A DNA stretch of 55,904 bases, from positions 1-55,904 of the forward strand of contig JAKPDB010000138.1 of assembly GCA_029552985.1 (NCBI GenBank). Reading direction: 5' to 3'. This document shows positions 24,294-34,605 of this stretch, piece after piece. The DNA comes from a bacterium. GTDB taxonomy: Bacteria > Ratteibacteria > UBA8468 > B48-G9 > DTJG01. Position numbers and translations under genes: made by a program. Within the stretch, counting starts at the first letter, position 1. The number at the start of each line of letters is the position of its first letter. The notes under the pieces are model-generated. The model ran no database searches and was not told the origin of the DNA. It was given only the letters and a program-made list of their open reading frames with translations.

Positions 24294-25780
24294 CCTACCA
24301 GTGCCCATATATTTCCAATTTCTGCATCCCTGCCCGGAACAATGGCAGTGATTTTGCATATATCGCAGAAGTACTTCAAAGACTCAACGCAATCTCCTGA
24401 AACTGCCAGGATGTGATTGCAGGGAAAAACCTTAAGAAAATTTTCAAAATGACATTCAAGTCGTGCGTGAACATGCGGCCAAGTTGGATTTGTCTGGTCA
24501 TTAATTTTTCGTCTTGTATCGTTATCAAGAGCAAGGCTTTCACCCTTTATAATCACCATATATGGTTTATCATCCCATAGTCCCAATCTGGCAAATGTTA
24601 GTATTCCCGGCGCTGCGTCAAATTCCACTGAAGCTCCGCCTGCCTTGAAGTAAAACTCAAGCGCTGGATGAAAGGTAATTTTCGCAAAATTCTCTTTTGG
24701 GTCATCGCTCAAACAAGCATAATAACTCGCATGGTTTCCAGAATTACAGAAGTCCCAGATGTCAAGGTCCGGATGATACAATCTTACATCCATGAAAAGC
24801 ACAGGCAATCCGCCACTGATGTACTTCAAAATTTGCATTGTCAAAGCCGCATAAGAATCTGCTTCAGTCGCACATACAAACGGTTCCTTTGGACCGTTCC
24901 AGTCATATGGGTCATTCATCATCATTTCTGGAACATCTCCAAGACATACATGTTCGGTTAATTCCCTCTGGCCTTTCAATCCGCAAAAATCGAAGTCATA
25001 CTCCTGGTTGACCTTTTTCATCGCAAGATAAAGAGCAATCTGTTTTTTTAGCGTTTCTGGTGTCAACATTTTTCCGTCATACTTAATTCTATTTCCGAGC
25101 ATTTCAGAAAACCACTTGAATCCTTTTTCCACCTCCTTTGGAGAAACCTGCTCCATCATTTTCACCAAAAGCAGCTGATCAATCTGATATACAGTTGTTC
25201 CAAAGTGTTTGACTGTTGGTACAAGGTGAAAATACCCGGTTTCCATACCCATAGAATGACCGCCATAGCAACCATACACTTCGTTTTTTATACATGTTGC
25301 TGCCTGCGACGCCCTGACCCATTTCAGCACCTTTTTTTGTGTCACAGAATCCATGATTTCTCCCACAATTCTATGAGTCCTGATGCCGGATTGTCTCAAT
25401 GCTCCGTCTGTTGCAAGAAGCCCAACATTCCCAGGATACGCGCCATTGTTATTGGAAAGCGATAATATCGGCTTATCAGTTCCAACTGTCTGAATAAATG
25501 GCCAGACAAGGTATGGAAAATCCCAGACATTGTAGCACATAATCACCTGTCTGCACCCTTTCTTCACAAGTTCTTCACCCACTTTTCTCGCTGTTGTGAT
25601 ACTTTTGATTGTTTCTGAACCAATGACAATCTCAGGACATGTTCCAGTTCTATCTATTAAATTTTTCTTCAAAAAATCCGCCCATTGATGCAAAACAGCC
25701 ATATTGTCTTTTTCGTTTTGTTCCCACACATGCTGCCTTTCGTCATTCATCATTACAATGCCAACAGGTGTATTTTTCAT
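24290..25780 (-). CDS. L-fucose isomerase-like sugar isomerase
   Basis: VIMCYNVWDFPYLVWPFIQTVG, CYGGHSMGMETGYFHLVPTVKHFGTTVYQIDQLLLVKMM (fucose/arabinose isomerase superfamily style). Confidence 0.7.
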   Translation of the reverse strand: MKNTPVGIVMMNDERQHVWEQNEKDNMAVLHQWADFLKKNLIDRTGTCPEIVIGSETIKSITTARKVGEELVKKGCRQVIMCYNVWDFPYLVWPFIQTVGTDKPILSLSNNNGAYPGNVGLLATDGALRQSGIRTHRIVGEIMDSVTQKKVLKWVRASQAATCIKNEVYGCYGGHSMGMETGYFHLVPTVKHFGTTVYQIDQLLLVKMMEQVSPKEVEKGFKWFSEMLGNRIKYDGKMLTPETLKKQIALYLAMKKVNQEYDFDFCGLKGQRELTEHVCLGDVPEMMMNDPYDWNGPKEPFVCATEADSYAALTMQILKYISGGLPVLFMDVRLYHPDLDIWDFCNSGNHASYYACLSDDPKENFAKITFHPALEFYFKAGGASVEFDAAPGILTFARLGLWDDKPYMVIIKGESLALDNDTRRKINDQTNPTWPHVHARLECHFENFLKVFPCNHILAVSGDCVESLKYFCDICKITAIVPGRDAEIGNIWALVG

Positions 25781-25807
25781 TTTTTACCCCCCTTTAGTGC
25801 TACGTGA

Positions 25808-28423
25808 TTATTCTACTCTTTTTATTATACCGCAAAATGTGAAAATAAGGAATGTTTGAACCCTTTTTGCATTAAAAATTCTGCTGATACCTTTGTTGTA
25901 AATCTGTAATTGTTCTCTATCGCTATCTGTGATGTCAGGAACATGCCTTGTCTTAAAATCGTAAATTTTCCAGATACCGCTTTTATAGAGGATACGGTCT
26001 ATAACCCCCTGCACATAATTTCCACTAATTTCAACGAGAAATGGCAGTTCGCTGTAAGAACCGGGTTCTGGTAAAATCACTTCAAGAATTTCTGATTTCA
26101 GTAAATTTTGAAGGTGAATTTCGAGTTCAGTTAGGTCTATGTTTTGGTTCATTTTTTCTGACAAGAATTTTGCTCTTTTCAACATTTCATCAAATCGGGC
26201 TTTTAAAAAACCAGTTGATATTTCACATGCAATTTTATGAATAATGGTACCTATTTTTTCTCCCTGTGATTCAAACTGTTGCCTCTGAGACGAAAAAGAA
26301 ACCGGTGAAATGGGTCTTTTAGAAACCAAAGGAATTTGCGAAACCGGTTTTTGTTTCTGCTGACTTATGACAATTTCTCTCTGTGCTTCAGAAGCAGGAT
26401 ACTGCTGTTGAAATTTTTCAAGCATTTCAAGCCAAATACTCCTTCTTTTCAGTCCTGTGATCACAAGGGACTGCCTTGCTCTTGTAAGGGCAACATAAAG
26501 AATTCTCCTTTCTTCTTCTTCAAGATCTTTCACAAAATCATTATAAAAATCGTTTTTTATCTGTGAATTGTGAAATAAGAAAACATAATCGGAATCTGGC
26601 GCATTGTTCCTTCTATGCATCAGCTTGATTTTGCCTTTATCGGGACTACCCTGTTCCACTCCGGAAAGAAAAACAACTGGAAACTCAAGTCCCTTTGAAC
26701 CATGAACCGTAAGCACCCTTACTGCATCCTGTAATTCCGAAAAAACATCTGCTTTTGGTTCTTCTTGTTTATCCAGCATCCTTCGAAAATTCTGAACCAT
26801 CTGAAAAAATGGGATATCTCTCATTTCATGAACAAGCATCAAAAATTTCTCAATGTTTGCACATCCCTGAGTGCCAGCATAAGAAACCATATCAATTTCT
26901 GTGATGATTCTGTCAACAACAGAGGCAGCGGATTCAATTTTCAAAAGTTCTCGCCACTGTTCAATCTGGTGGGTATTGATGTGAAATACTGACTGCTGAA
27001 GATTTTTCAAAGCAAGGGCATCTGAGATATCAGCAAGAGCGCAGAGAACATAGACCAGAAATCTTATTTCTGGCTCCTGATAAAATCCAAATCCTCCAAC
27101 ATTTACAAAAGGAATGGAATATGAACGCAATTGTTGTTCAAGAATTTTCAGGTGGGTTCTCTTACGCATCAAAATCGCTATGTCTTTGAAGCTTACTGGC
27201 CTCAAATTTTGAGTGGCTTTATCATATACAGGGAATTTTTCCTGTATCAGAGATAAAATTCTCTTTGCAATCCAGTTGAATTCCTTTTCTTTTACCTCAA
27301 CAATAGGATTTTCTCTGTTTTTTTCAAACAATTTCATCTCAACAAATCCTTCTTTTCTTTCGGCAAAGATGGCATTTGCACGAAGTTTTTCCTGCTCAGA
27401 AAACCCTTGATAAGATTCGAAAACCCTGTTGACAAATTCAATAACAGGAGGAAAACTCCTGTAACTGGTTGTCAGATATTCAGATGTAACATATTGGCTA
27501 TAAAATGCTCTCGCATCATCAAAAACAGCATTTTCAGCGCCACGGAAACGATAAATGGATTGCTTCCTGTCACCCACAAAAAATAGACCGTACTTCTTCC
27601 CGATATCTGCCTTAGCTCCAATTCCAGAAACCCATTCAGAAGAAAATTCTTTGATGATTTTCCATTGAAGAAGACTGGTATCCTGAAATTCGTCAACAAA
27701 AATGAAATCAACTGCCTCATCAAAATCATTCAGAACATTCAGGGATTCTGGATGCTCTTTTAACAAACGATATGTGAAAATTTCAAGGTCATTAAAGTCC
27801 ATCACTGACTGCTGCTTCTTTATTTCTTTGAAAATATCGTCTATCCTCAAAAAACACTCAAATACTGGCGATGTGATGTCATCATCAGCAGGTTTTCCAA
27901 GAAATACTTGTGGATGACTTTCTTTTAAATTCTCGAGCTTTTCAAGAAATTGCTTCATTTTCATTGGCTTTATGCGCGCTATTGCCTCGTCATTAGACTG
28001 TGTATTCTCAAGGAATTTTGAAATCGCCTGATTGAAAAAAATCATTACTTTCTCAGGTTCAGCAATTGTGAAATTCGGGTCGATCTGAAACAAAAACGAA
28101 AACCGTTTGAGAAGGTTTTTACAGAATGAGTGAATGGTTGAAATTCTTAATAGAAATAGTTGATTTTCATAATCAATACGTATCTTCTCGTCTCTTATAC
28201 CACTTAAAATCTCACAAAAAATTGCTTGAATAATTCTTGATTTCATTTCACATGCCGCCTTTTCAGAAAACGTAATTGCGACAATTCTCTTTGAACTGCG
28301 GATGAAATTGTCATTTTTTATTAGATCCACAAATTCGCGTGTAAGTCGGTGTGTTTTCCCTGTACCTGCTGATGCGTGTATCATTTTTACGGAAAAATTC
28401 AATGCTTCCTGATTATTCATCAT
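25808..28423 (-). CDS. UvrD/RecB-type helicase-nuclease, AddA-like
   Basis: Walker A ASAGTGKTHRL, DFIFVDEFQDTSLLQW, FFVGDRKQSIYRFRGA, VRVLTVHGSKGLEFPVVF, YVALTRARQSLVITG, C-terminal nuclease GVIDRILYKSGIWKIYDFKT. Confidence 0.88.
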   Translation of the reverse strand: MMNNQEALNFSVKMIHASAGTGKTHRLTREFVDLIKNDNFIRSSKRIVAITFSEKAACEMKSRIIQAIFCEILSGIRDEKIRIDYENQLFLLRISTIHSFCKNLLKRFSFLFQIDPNFTIAEPEKVMIFFNQAISKFLENTQSNDEAIARIKPMKMKQFLEKLENLKESHPQVFLGKPADDDITSPVFECFLRIDDIFKEIKKQQSVMDFNDLEIFTYRLLKEHPESLNVLNDFDEAVDFIFVDEFQDTSLLQWKIIKEFSSEWVSGIGAKADIGKKYGLFFVGDRKQSIYRFRGAENAVFDDARAFYSQYVTSEYLTTSYRSFPPVIEFVNRVFESYQGFSEQEKLRANAIFAERKEGFVEMKLFEKNRENPIVEVKEKEFNWIAKRILSLIQEKFPVYDKATQNLRPVSFKDIAILMRKRTHLKILEQQLRSYSIPFVNVGGFGFYQEPEIRFLVYVLCALADISDALALKNLQQSVFHINTHQIEQWRELLKIESAASVVDRIITEIDMVSYAGTQGCANIEKFLMLVHEMRDIPFFQMVQNFRRMLDKQEEPKADVFSELQDAVRVLTVHGSKGLEFPVVFLSGVEQGSPDKGKIKLMHRRNNAPDSDYVFLFHNSQIKNDFYNDFVKDLEEEERRILYVALTRARQSLVITGLKRRSIWLEMLEKFQQQYPASEAQREIVISQQKQKPVSQIPLVSKRPISPVSFSSQRQQFESQGEKIGTIIHKIACEISTGFLKARFDEMLKRAKFLSEKMNQNIDLTELEIHLQNLLKSEILEVILPEPGSYSELPFLVEISGNYVQGVIDRILYKSGIWKIYDFKTRHVPDITDSDREQLQIYNKGISRIFNAKRVQTFLIFTFCGIIKRVE

Positions 28424-31073
28424 CGTCGCCCTCTAATATACAGAAACTAGAAAAGTAACAACTGTAACAATTCCTTGATTTTTTCGTGAATTGAAATTTT
28501 CCATTTATCAACTGTTCACCAAGCGCATGTAAGTCAGATTCAAAAACATCAAGAAATTCTGCTATCGCTGGATATTCAAGTTCAAAATTCTCTTCTTCAA
28601 AATTCAAAGACCAAACAAACACCCTGCTTTTTTCTCCTGAAATTTTATACTGCATCAATGAATAAAGCGGTAGCTCCAGGTTCTCAAGGTCAAGACAATT
28701 TCCTGTATACGGATATTTTTTTACTTTTTTTGGATGCTTCCCGCTTTTAAAGTCAATGATTTCAATAGTTCCATCTTCCCTTTCTTCAAGGCGGTCGAAT
28801 TTTCCTTTCAGAACCATGTTTCCTATTTGAACTATGCTTTGTTTTTCAAGGTCTAAAATTCTGTGACCGATGTGATTTTGAAGCGTGCCTCTAAAAGAAT
28901 CAAACACGTATTGTTTTCTTTTTTCAAGAAAACCTCTCACCACAGGTGGAATCCTGTAAAAGTATTTTTGAGAAACCTTATCAGGATTATCAAGAAATTC
29001 TTCAACAAACTGGCAGAATCTTTCATATTGATGCTGCGCTGATTGTTCATCCATGATTTTTCCCTTGAAATCACTGGCAGCCCTTTCTGCAGCGGTGTGT
29101 AATAAAATTCCCCAGAATTCAGGAATTTCTTCAATGGCAGGCGCCCTGTAGGGTTCTACTTCTTCAACATAGACAAGATAAAAGTTGTAGGGACATCTGG
29201 CAAGAGCATCAAGCTGGCTCACTGTAAAGTAAATTTTTCCACCTTTTACAAATTTTTTTTCAAATTTATGATAGTCAACAACCGGATGAAAAATTTGTTG
29301 CGGCATGGCAATGTAAAAATCTTTTTTATAAGGAGATTGCTGGAAATCATAAAGCAGGATAGAACCATTTTGTTGCCTTCCTGAAATTTTTGCTGGATAT
29401 GTGAACACAATTTTGTTTAACATTTTCAATCTGTAAACATCCAATCTTTCCCTCGCAATTTTCAGTTTATATGTATTAAGGCAAAGAATTTCCTTTAATG
29501 AATCTGGCAAAAAAAATTCTTCCTGACGAGATGCCATGGGAAGCGCCTCATCAGTCGCACCACCCATAAAAACAATTTTTGCCTCAATACCTGTAGAATC
29601 AAGAATACCCATTACCCTGACACCTGCTCCCTTGCTTTTCTCAACCTCTATCAGATTCAAGGAACATTTCAGAATATTGATAAATTCGGCTCGGCTGACT
29701 AATACATTGCTTTTTAATTGCTCCACCAAATCCATAAATGAAATTTTTCCTTCAATCTCAAACTCTTTCCAGCCCATTTCTTCTATTGCTTTCAATAGCC
29801 TGTTACTCCAGTTTGTAAGAGAATCTTCTTTCACATTCATGATTTTTGCTGCTTTTTTAACTTTTTTCCAGTTTTTCCACTTATTTAGCCATTTTGTGTC
29901 AGGATAAAATCCTACGCCTTTAAAAATCTCCCTCGTTTCCTTTGAAAATTTTTCAGATTCTTTCCTATCAAAAGAGAAAAATGGACTTGTGAACAAAGAC
30001 ATACAGTTTTCCCAGGAAGACGAATCAAGCCATCCAAGAAATGAAATAATGGCAACTATTGAAGGGTCCTGACTCAAAACATGCCCTGGTGTCATACAGA
30101 ACGGTATCTGCATACGACGAAAAATTCTTTGAACAATCTCTCTGTAACCGAGCATGTCAGGAAAAACAACAAGTATATCTTCCCAGTTTGCGCTTTCACA
30201 TTCACTCATTTCCTTCAAAATCAATTCTGCAATACCCTTTACCTCTTCATCAATTGACGGAAAATTATATACAATCGCATTTGAACCATTGCTGTTTGAC
30301 TCCACATTTATCACAGAATCGGCAATACCCTTAAGAAAATCCATATTTGGTTCAAGAACAAGTGTTCTTGCGTCATAAGGTGCGCTTTCATCGTATTGAT
30401 AAGCAGATATAAACAACTTTGAATTTTCAGCAATCTTTTCTATCAACAATCTCTGAGAAGGGATAAATTCAAGCATTCCTTCAAGAAACACTGTATCAAA
30501 ATTCATTTCTTTTACCTTTTCTGCTGCAATTCTATAAAGGTCGTCTTCATCAACAAGACGATTGTTTTCAAGTTTGTTTTGATACTGTTTCATCACATCA
30601 AACGCCTGTTCAACAATGCGTTTGTTCTCTTGATACCTCCAGGGATATTTCTGAATTTCAGAAAGCCAGCGGTCAAAATCAATTCTTTCGTGTGAAACCT
30701 TGAAATCTTTGATCAATGATTTGATTCTGGTCGCAAGAGACACAGCGCTTATACCTGTTTTTTTTGCCATCTGATCGCATAGTTCCGTAAGAAGCAAAAT
30801 CTGTTCAATTTGAGATATTAATCTGTATGGCGTATAATCCTGGACGACCTTTGCAGCAAAGGACTTCAGAGAATAACTTGATGGAAGAATCAAGGGAGTC
30901 TTTTTGGCTATGGCAAGTTTTATTCTGAAATCTTCAATTCTTGTCCAGCGCGAAGTAAGATGGATTATGTGTGAAAAATCGACTTTATCATCAAAAAATT
31001 TCTCAACAATGTATTCAGTTCGCCCTTTGTATGAAAAAGGAAAAACAACCAGATATTTTTTTGTCTCTGTCAT
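28413..31073 (-). CDS. PD-(D/E)XK nuclease protein, AddB-like, with predicted Fe-S cysteines
   Basis: GKFDRLEEREDGTIEIIDFKSGKHPK nuclease motif; Cys pattern CPYNFY...CYSCYFSSFC (C...CxxCx5C); 11-nt overlap with the AddA-like gene. Confidence 0.8.
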   Translation of the reverse strand: MTETKKYLVVFPFSYKGRTEYIVEKFFDDKVDFSHIIHLTSRWTRIEDFRIKLAIAKKTPLILPSSYSLKSFAAKVVQDYTPYRLISQIEQILLLTELCDQMAKKTGISAVSLATRIKSLIKDFKVSHERIDFDRWLSEIQKYPWRYQENKRIVEQAFDVMKQYQNKLENNRLVDEDDLYRIAAEKVKEMNFDTVFLEGMLEFIPSQRLLIEKIAENSKLFISAYQYDESAPYDARTLVLEPNMDFLKGIADSVINVESNSNGSNAIVYNFPSIDEEVKGIAELILKEMSECESANWEDILVVFPDMLGYREIVQRIFRRMQIPFCMTPGHVLSQDPSIVAIISFLGWLDSSSWENCMSLFTSPFFSFDRKESEKFSKETREIFKGVGFYPDTKWLNKWKNWKKVKKAAKIMNVKEDSLTNWSNRLLKAIEEMGWKEFEIEGKISFMDLVEQLKSNVLVSRAEFINILKCSLNLIEVEKSKGAGVRVMGILDSTGIEAKIVFMGGATDEALPMASRQEEFFLPDSLKEILCLNTYKLKIARERLDVYRLKMLNKIVFTYPAKISGRQQNGSILLYDFQQSPYKKDFYIAMPQQIFHPVVDYHKFEKKFVKGGKIYFTVSQLDALARCPYNFYLVYVEEVEPYRAPAIEEIPEFWGILLHTAAERAASDFKGKIMDEQSAQHQYERFCQFVEEFLDNPDKVSQKYFYRIPPVVRGFLEKRKQYVFDSFRGTLQNHIGHRILDLEKQSIVQIGNMVLKGKFDRLEEREDGTIEIIDFKSGKHPKKVKKYPYTGNCLDLENLELPLYSLMQYKISGEKSRVFVWSLNFEEENFELEYPAIAEFLDVFESDLHALGEQLINGKFQFTKKSRNCYSCYFSSFCILEGDDDE

Positions 31074-31123
31074 AGGGTTTTTATTCTGTTATAAACTATT
31101 CTATCACAAACCATAAAACTTTT

Positions 31124-32446
31124 TCATGGCGGACTGGCAATTAAATCTCTCAGTTTCATCAAATTCTCAGTCAGAACATCTTTGAATACTTCTCCAACAG
31201 GTTTTTCCTTTATTGGTTTCATCTTCAAAATCATAACAAGCCATACAATATGTGACAATCCAAGCAGTAGATAAATCAGTTGATAAATGCCATAACCTGC
31301 AATAGAAATGTTCTTATAATTTTCTATAATTCTTCCACTGATAGGAGGTACTATCAAAGCAGGTAGTTGCCCACCAAAAATTACCAAATATGAAAAAAAT
31401 GCGACTCGATTTTTCTCAGGAGCAATCAAAAATCTTCTTGTTGTATCTCCCATTAACTGGCCTCCACCAGCAATACCCCCAATTAATGAAATAAAGATTA
31501 ACGCCTGTTCAATGCCCTGTGAAGGAAATTTATGAATATGCGCCATCAGAAGACAGTAAAGAAACCCGAGAAGAAATGAAAAAAATAACACAAACCTGCT
31601 ACCCCTGAAGTCATTCACCTTTCCCCAGATAAATGCCAAACCACCCATACCCAGTATAGAAATCGAATTCAAAAACACGCAGAAGGATGAAGAAAGATGT
31701 AAAACCGTCTTATAAAATGGAACAACAAAGGGCGCAACAATATAAGAAGCAAAATTCCACAAAAAATAAAAACAGAAATAGAGTTTTCTTTCTCTATCTG
31801 AAAAAATTTCGCGAAAAATACCTGATATTCTGGAATCAGATTTTTCTTCATAAGATGGAGAAGGCATGGAAACATAAAAATAGCTGAATGGCCAGATAAT
31901 CGCAAAAATGCTTACAGCAAGCATTACAATAAAGAATTCCCTGAATGATGGTTCAATTCCAAGAATATATGAAGATAATCTTAAAAACGCAAAACCCACA
32001 ATGGTGGATGTAAATCTCAAAACCCCGAAAAACCTTCCTCTTTCTTCTTCTTGAACCCATAGTTGTACAACAGGAAACCAGGCAAGGCTCGAAATTTGAG
32101 TCCCTGCCCAGAAAAGAAAAGTATAAATCGCATAATAAACAATGCTTGCAGAATAACCAATTTTCTCAGTAATGAGAAAAAGGGGAAGAAGCAAAAATGC
32201 CAGACCTGTCAGAAAACATGCAACAGGCCGAAGAATCCTTGTATAATTTTTACCTACCCAGGAAATGAGAAAAGAAGAAGCAATACCAACAATAAATGGT
32301 ATTACTGAAAGAATGCCAAGAAGCCCTTCCTTTACACCAATTTTAAGAAGAAAAAGGGTAAGAACACCATTGAATGCAACTGTATAATAGGTATTCCCGG
32401 CAACCTGACCTATAAAAAATATATTTTTTTCCTGTTGTGATAGCAT
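31124..32446 (-). CDS. MFS-type transporter, paralogue 1
   Basis: About 12 hydrophobic segments; tandem paralogue of 32550-33872; C-terminus EKPVGEVFKDVLTENLMKLRDLIASPP. Confidence 0.75.
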   Translation of the reverse strand: MLSQQEKNIFFIGQVAGNTYYTVAFNGVLTLFLLKIGVKEGLLGILSVIPFIVGIASSFLISWVGKNYTRILRPVACFLTGLAFLLLPLFLITEKIGYSASIVYYAIYTFLFWAGTQISSLAWFPVVQLWVQEEERGRFFGVLRFTSTIVGFAFLRLSSYILGIEPSFREFFIVMLAVSIFAIIWPFSYFYVSMPSPSYEEKSDSRISGIFREIFSDRERKLYFCFYFLWNFASYIVAPFVVPFYKTVLHLSSSFCVFLNSISILGMGGLAFIWGKVNDFRGSRFVLFFSFLLGFLYCLLMAHIHKFPSQGIEQALIFISLIGGIAGGGQLMGDTTRRFLIAPEKNRVAFFSYLVIFGGQLPALIVPPISGRIIENYKNISIAGYGIYQLIYLLLGLSHIVWLVMILKMKPIKEKPVGEVFKDVLTENLMKLRDLIASPP

Positions 32447-32471
32447 ATTTCAGTCCTGTGCGTCTGAAACT

Positions 32472-32490
32472 ACAATAACGTTCTTATTGT
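32472..32490. promoter_or_regulatory. ACAATAA-cgttc-TTATTGT inverted repeat in the MFS-MFS intergenic region
   Basis: Perfect 7-bp arms, 5-nt loop, upstream of the 31124-32446 gene. Confidence 0.3.
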
Positions 32491-32549
32491 TCTAACTATT
32501 TTACTCGATCGTTTTTTACTTTTAAACTATCCTTATTAGTTTCTGCGTG

Positions 32550-33872
32550 TTATGGAGGACTTGCGATAACATCTCTGAGTTTCATTAAACTTTCTGTTAT
32601 ATCGTATTTCAAAATTTCTACAATAGGTTTTTCCTTCAATGGCCTCATTTGAAAAATTTGATAAAGTAGAAGCAGGTGGAGAAACATTGTCAAAATCATA
32701 ATGGTCTGATAAATCCCATAAAGTCCTGATTGAAAATTTCTATACCGTTCGAGGATAAAACCAGATAAAGGAGATGCAACAATCAGAGGCAACTGCGCAC
32801 CAAACACAAGCATATATGCAAAATATGATGACTTATTCTGTTCTGGGCAGAGTGCCATTCTTCTTGTTGTATCTCCCATTAATTGTCCTGCAAAAACAAC
32901 TCCACCAAAAAATGATATAAAAAGCAAAAGTTTTTTCATCAATGGTTCGGGGAACAAATGAATATGAGATAGCAACAATAGATACAAAATCGCAAAACAG
33001 CAGGAAACAAACAATACATATCTACTGCCATGCCTGTCAACAACCCTGCCCCACCCAAAAACAGAAAGACCATAACCCAGTGTATTGACTGACGCCAGAG
33101 TCACGCAAAATGACGTGGAAAGTCCCAATTCTGTTTTATAAAATGGCATCAAAAATGGCCCGGTGATTCCTGTAATAAATGTCCACATTGCCAGAAATCT
33201 GAAATAAGCAGCATGGTCCTTATTATTCAGAATTTTTATAAATTCATCCAGAAATCCTATTTTTTCAGGTGCTTCCTTTTTTATTTCAGGGATACCGGAG
33301 CGCGAAAGGAAAACAGGAAAACAGATAGAAATCATCATTATCGTAAGGTGTGCGAAAAAAAATCTTAAATAGTCAGGGTTTGGACCAAGTATTTTCGAAC
33401 AAACAAAAAGCACACTATATCCAGCAAAAGTAAGGATAATTCTCAAAGTTCCAAGAAAACGGCCTCTTTCATAAGAAGGGATAACTGACTCAATCACTGG
33501 AAACCAGGCGTAAACATACTGTTGGCTTGGAAAATAGAAAACAAACAGCAACAAACTGAATATAGCAATGATCATCGAAGATGGCAAAATACCAGCAAGG
33601 ATAAAAACAGGAAGAAAACAACACTCAATAACAAACAACTTCCACGCAGCATTAATAAAATTTGCGACTGGATTTTTTGCAACAATCCGTATCATCCACA
33701 GAGAAAAAATACCAACAACTGAAGGCAGAATTGACAGAAATCCAATAATTTTTTCCCTAACTCCTATTTTCAATAAAAACAGTGTAAACACAGGGCCCAG
33801 AGACACAGTAAAAAAAATTGTGCCTGCCACCAATCCAGACATCAAGAAAACTTTTTGACGGGATGAAAGCAT
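32550..33872 (-). CDS. MFS-type transporter, paralogue 2
   Basis: Same length (440 aa) and pattern as the downstream MFS protein; C-terminus EKPIVEILKYDITESLMKLRDVIASPP. Confidence 0.75.
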   Translation of the reverse strand: MLSSRQKVFLMSGLVAGTIFFTVSLGPVFTLFLLKIGVREKIIGFLSILPSVVGIFSLWMIRIVAKNPVANFINAAWKLFVIECCFLPVFILAGILPSSMIIAIFSLLLFVFYFPSQQYVYAWFPVIESVIPSYERGRFLGTLRIILTFAGYSVLFVCSKILGPNPDYLRFFFAHLTIMMISICFPVFLSRSGIPEIKKEAPEKIGFLDEFIKILNNKDHAAYFRFLAMWTFITGITGPFLMPFYKTELGLSTSFCVTLASVNTLGYGLSVFGWGRVVDRHGSRYVLFVSCCFAILYLLLLSHIHLFPEPLMKKLLLFISFFGGVVFAGQLMGDTTRRMALCPEQNKSSYFAYMLVFGAQLPLIVASPLSGFILERYRNFQSGLYGIYQTIMILTMFLHLLLLYQIFQMRPLKEKPIVEILKYDITESLMKLRDVIASPP

Positions 33873-33888
33873 CTGTGAAATGAAAAAT

Positions 33889-34605
33889 TTAGAAAATCAA
33901 ACCTTTCTCTTTAAAACTGAAGAATGAATTTTTGCAAATCACAATGTGGTCAATCAATTCTATTCCCATTATAAGCCCTGCTTCCTTTAATCTTGTGGTA
34001 ATACCGATATCATCTTCAGAAGGCTCAGGATCATCAGACGGATGATTATGAGCAATAATGATTTTTGCAGCATGACGTTTGATTGCTGATTCAAATGTTT
34101 CACGGGGATGAACGATACTGGCTTCAAGAGTGCCAATGGATATTTCATCTATGCCGAGAATTCTGTTTCTTGAGTCAAGAGACACCACAAAAAAATGTTC
34201 TTTCCTGTAAGCGCGAATGTGTTTTTTTACCAATGAATATGCCACAGATGGATTTGTGATTTTTTCGTCCTTATAGTGCAACCCATTTTTGTTTTCTTCA
34301 TTTTCCAACCGTTTTGCTAACTCAAAACATGCCTTCAACCTCGCAATTTTGGCTGGTCCCATTCCCTTGACCGCCAATTTTAGTTCTTGCTCTGATGCAT
34401 CTGCAATTTTTGAAAGCGAGCCAAAATATGAAAGTAATGACTGGGCAGCCATCATTACAGGCATGTCTTTGACTCCGCTAGCAATAATAATTGCAAGAAG
34501 TTCTCCGGTTGAAACCGACTGAGGTCCAAGTTTCAGAAGCCGTTCCCTTGGCCTTTCTTCGACAGGAAGGTCAGATACTGTCCATACTTTTTTTCTTTCT
34601 TTCAC
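33889..34605 (-). CDS. radC: RadC family JAB/MPN-domain protein
   Basis: PVEERPRERLLKLGPQSVSTGELLAIII, KIIIAHNHPSDDPEPSEDDI. Confidence 0.95.
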   Translation of the reverse strand: MKERKKVWTVSDLPVEERPRERLLKLGPQSVSTGELLAIIIASGVKDMPVMMAAQSLLSYFGSLSKIADASEQELKLAVKGMGPAKIARLKACFELAKRLENEENKNGLHYKDEKITNPSVAYSLVKKHIRAYRKEHFFVVSLDSRNRILGIDEISIGTLEASIVHPRETFESAIKRHAAKIIIAHNHPSDDPEPSEDDIGITTRLKEAGLIMGIELIDHIVICKNSFFSFKEKGLIF

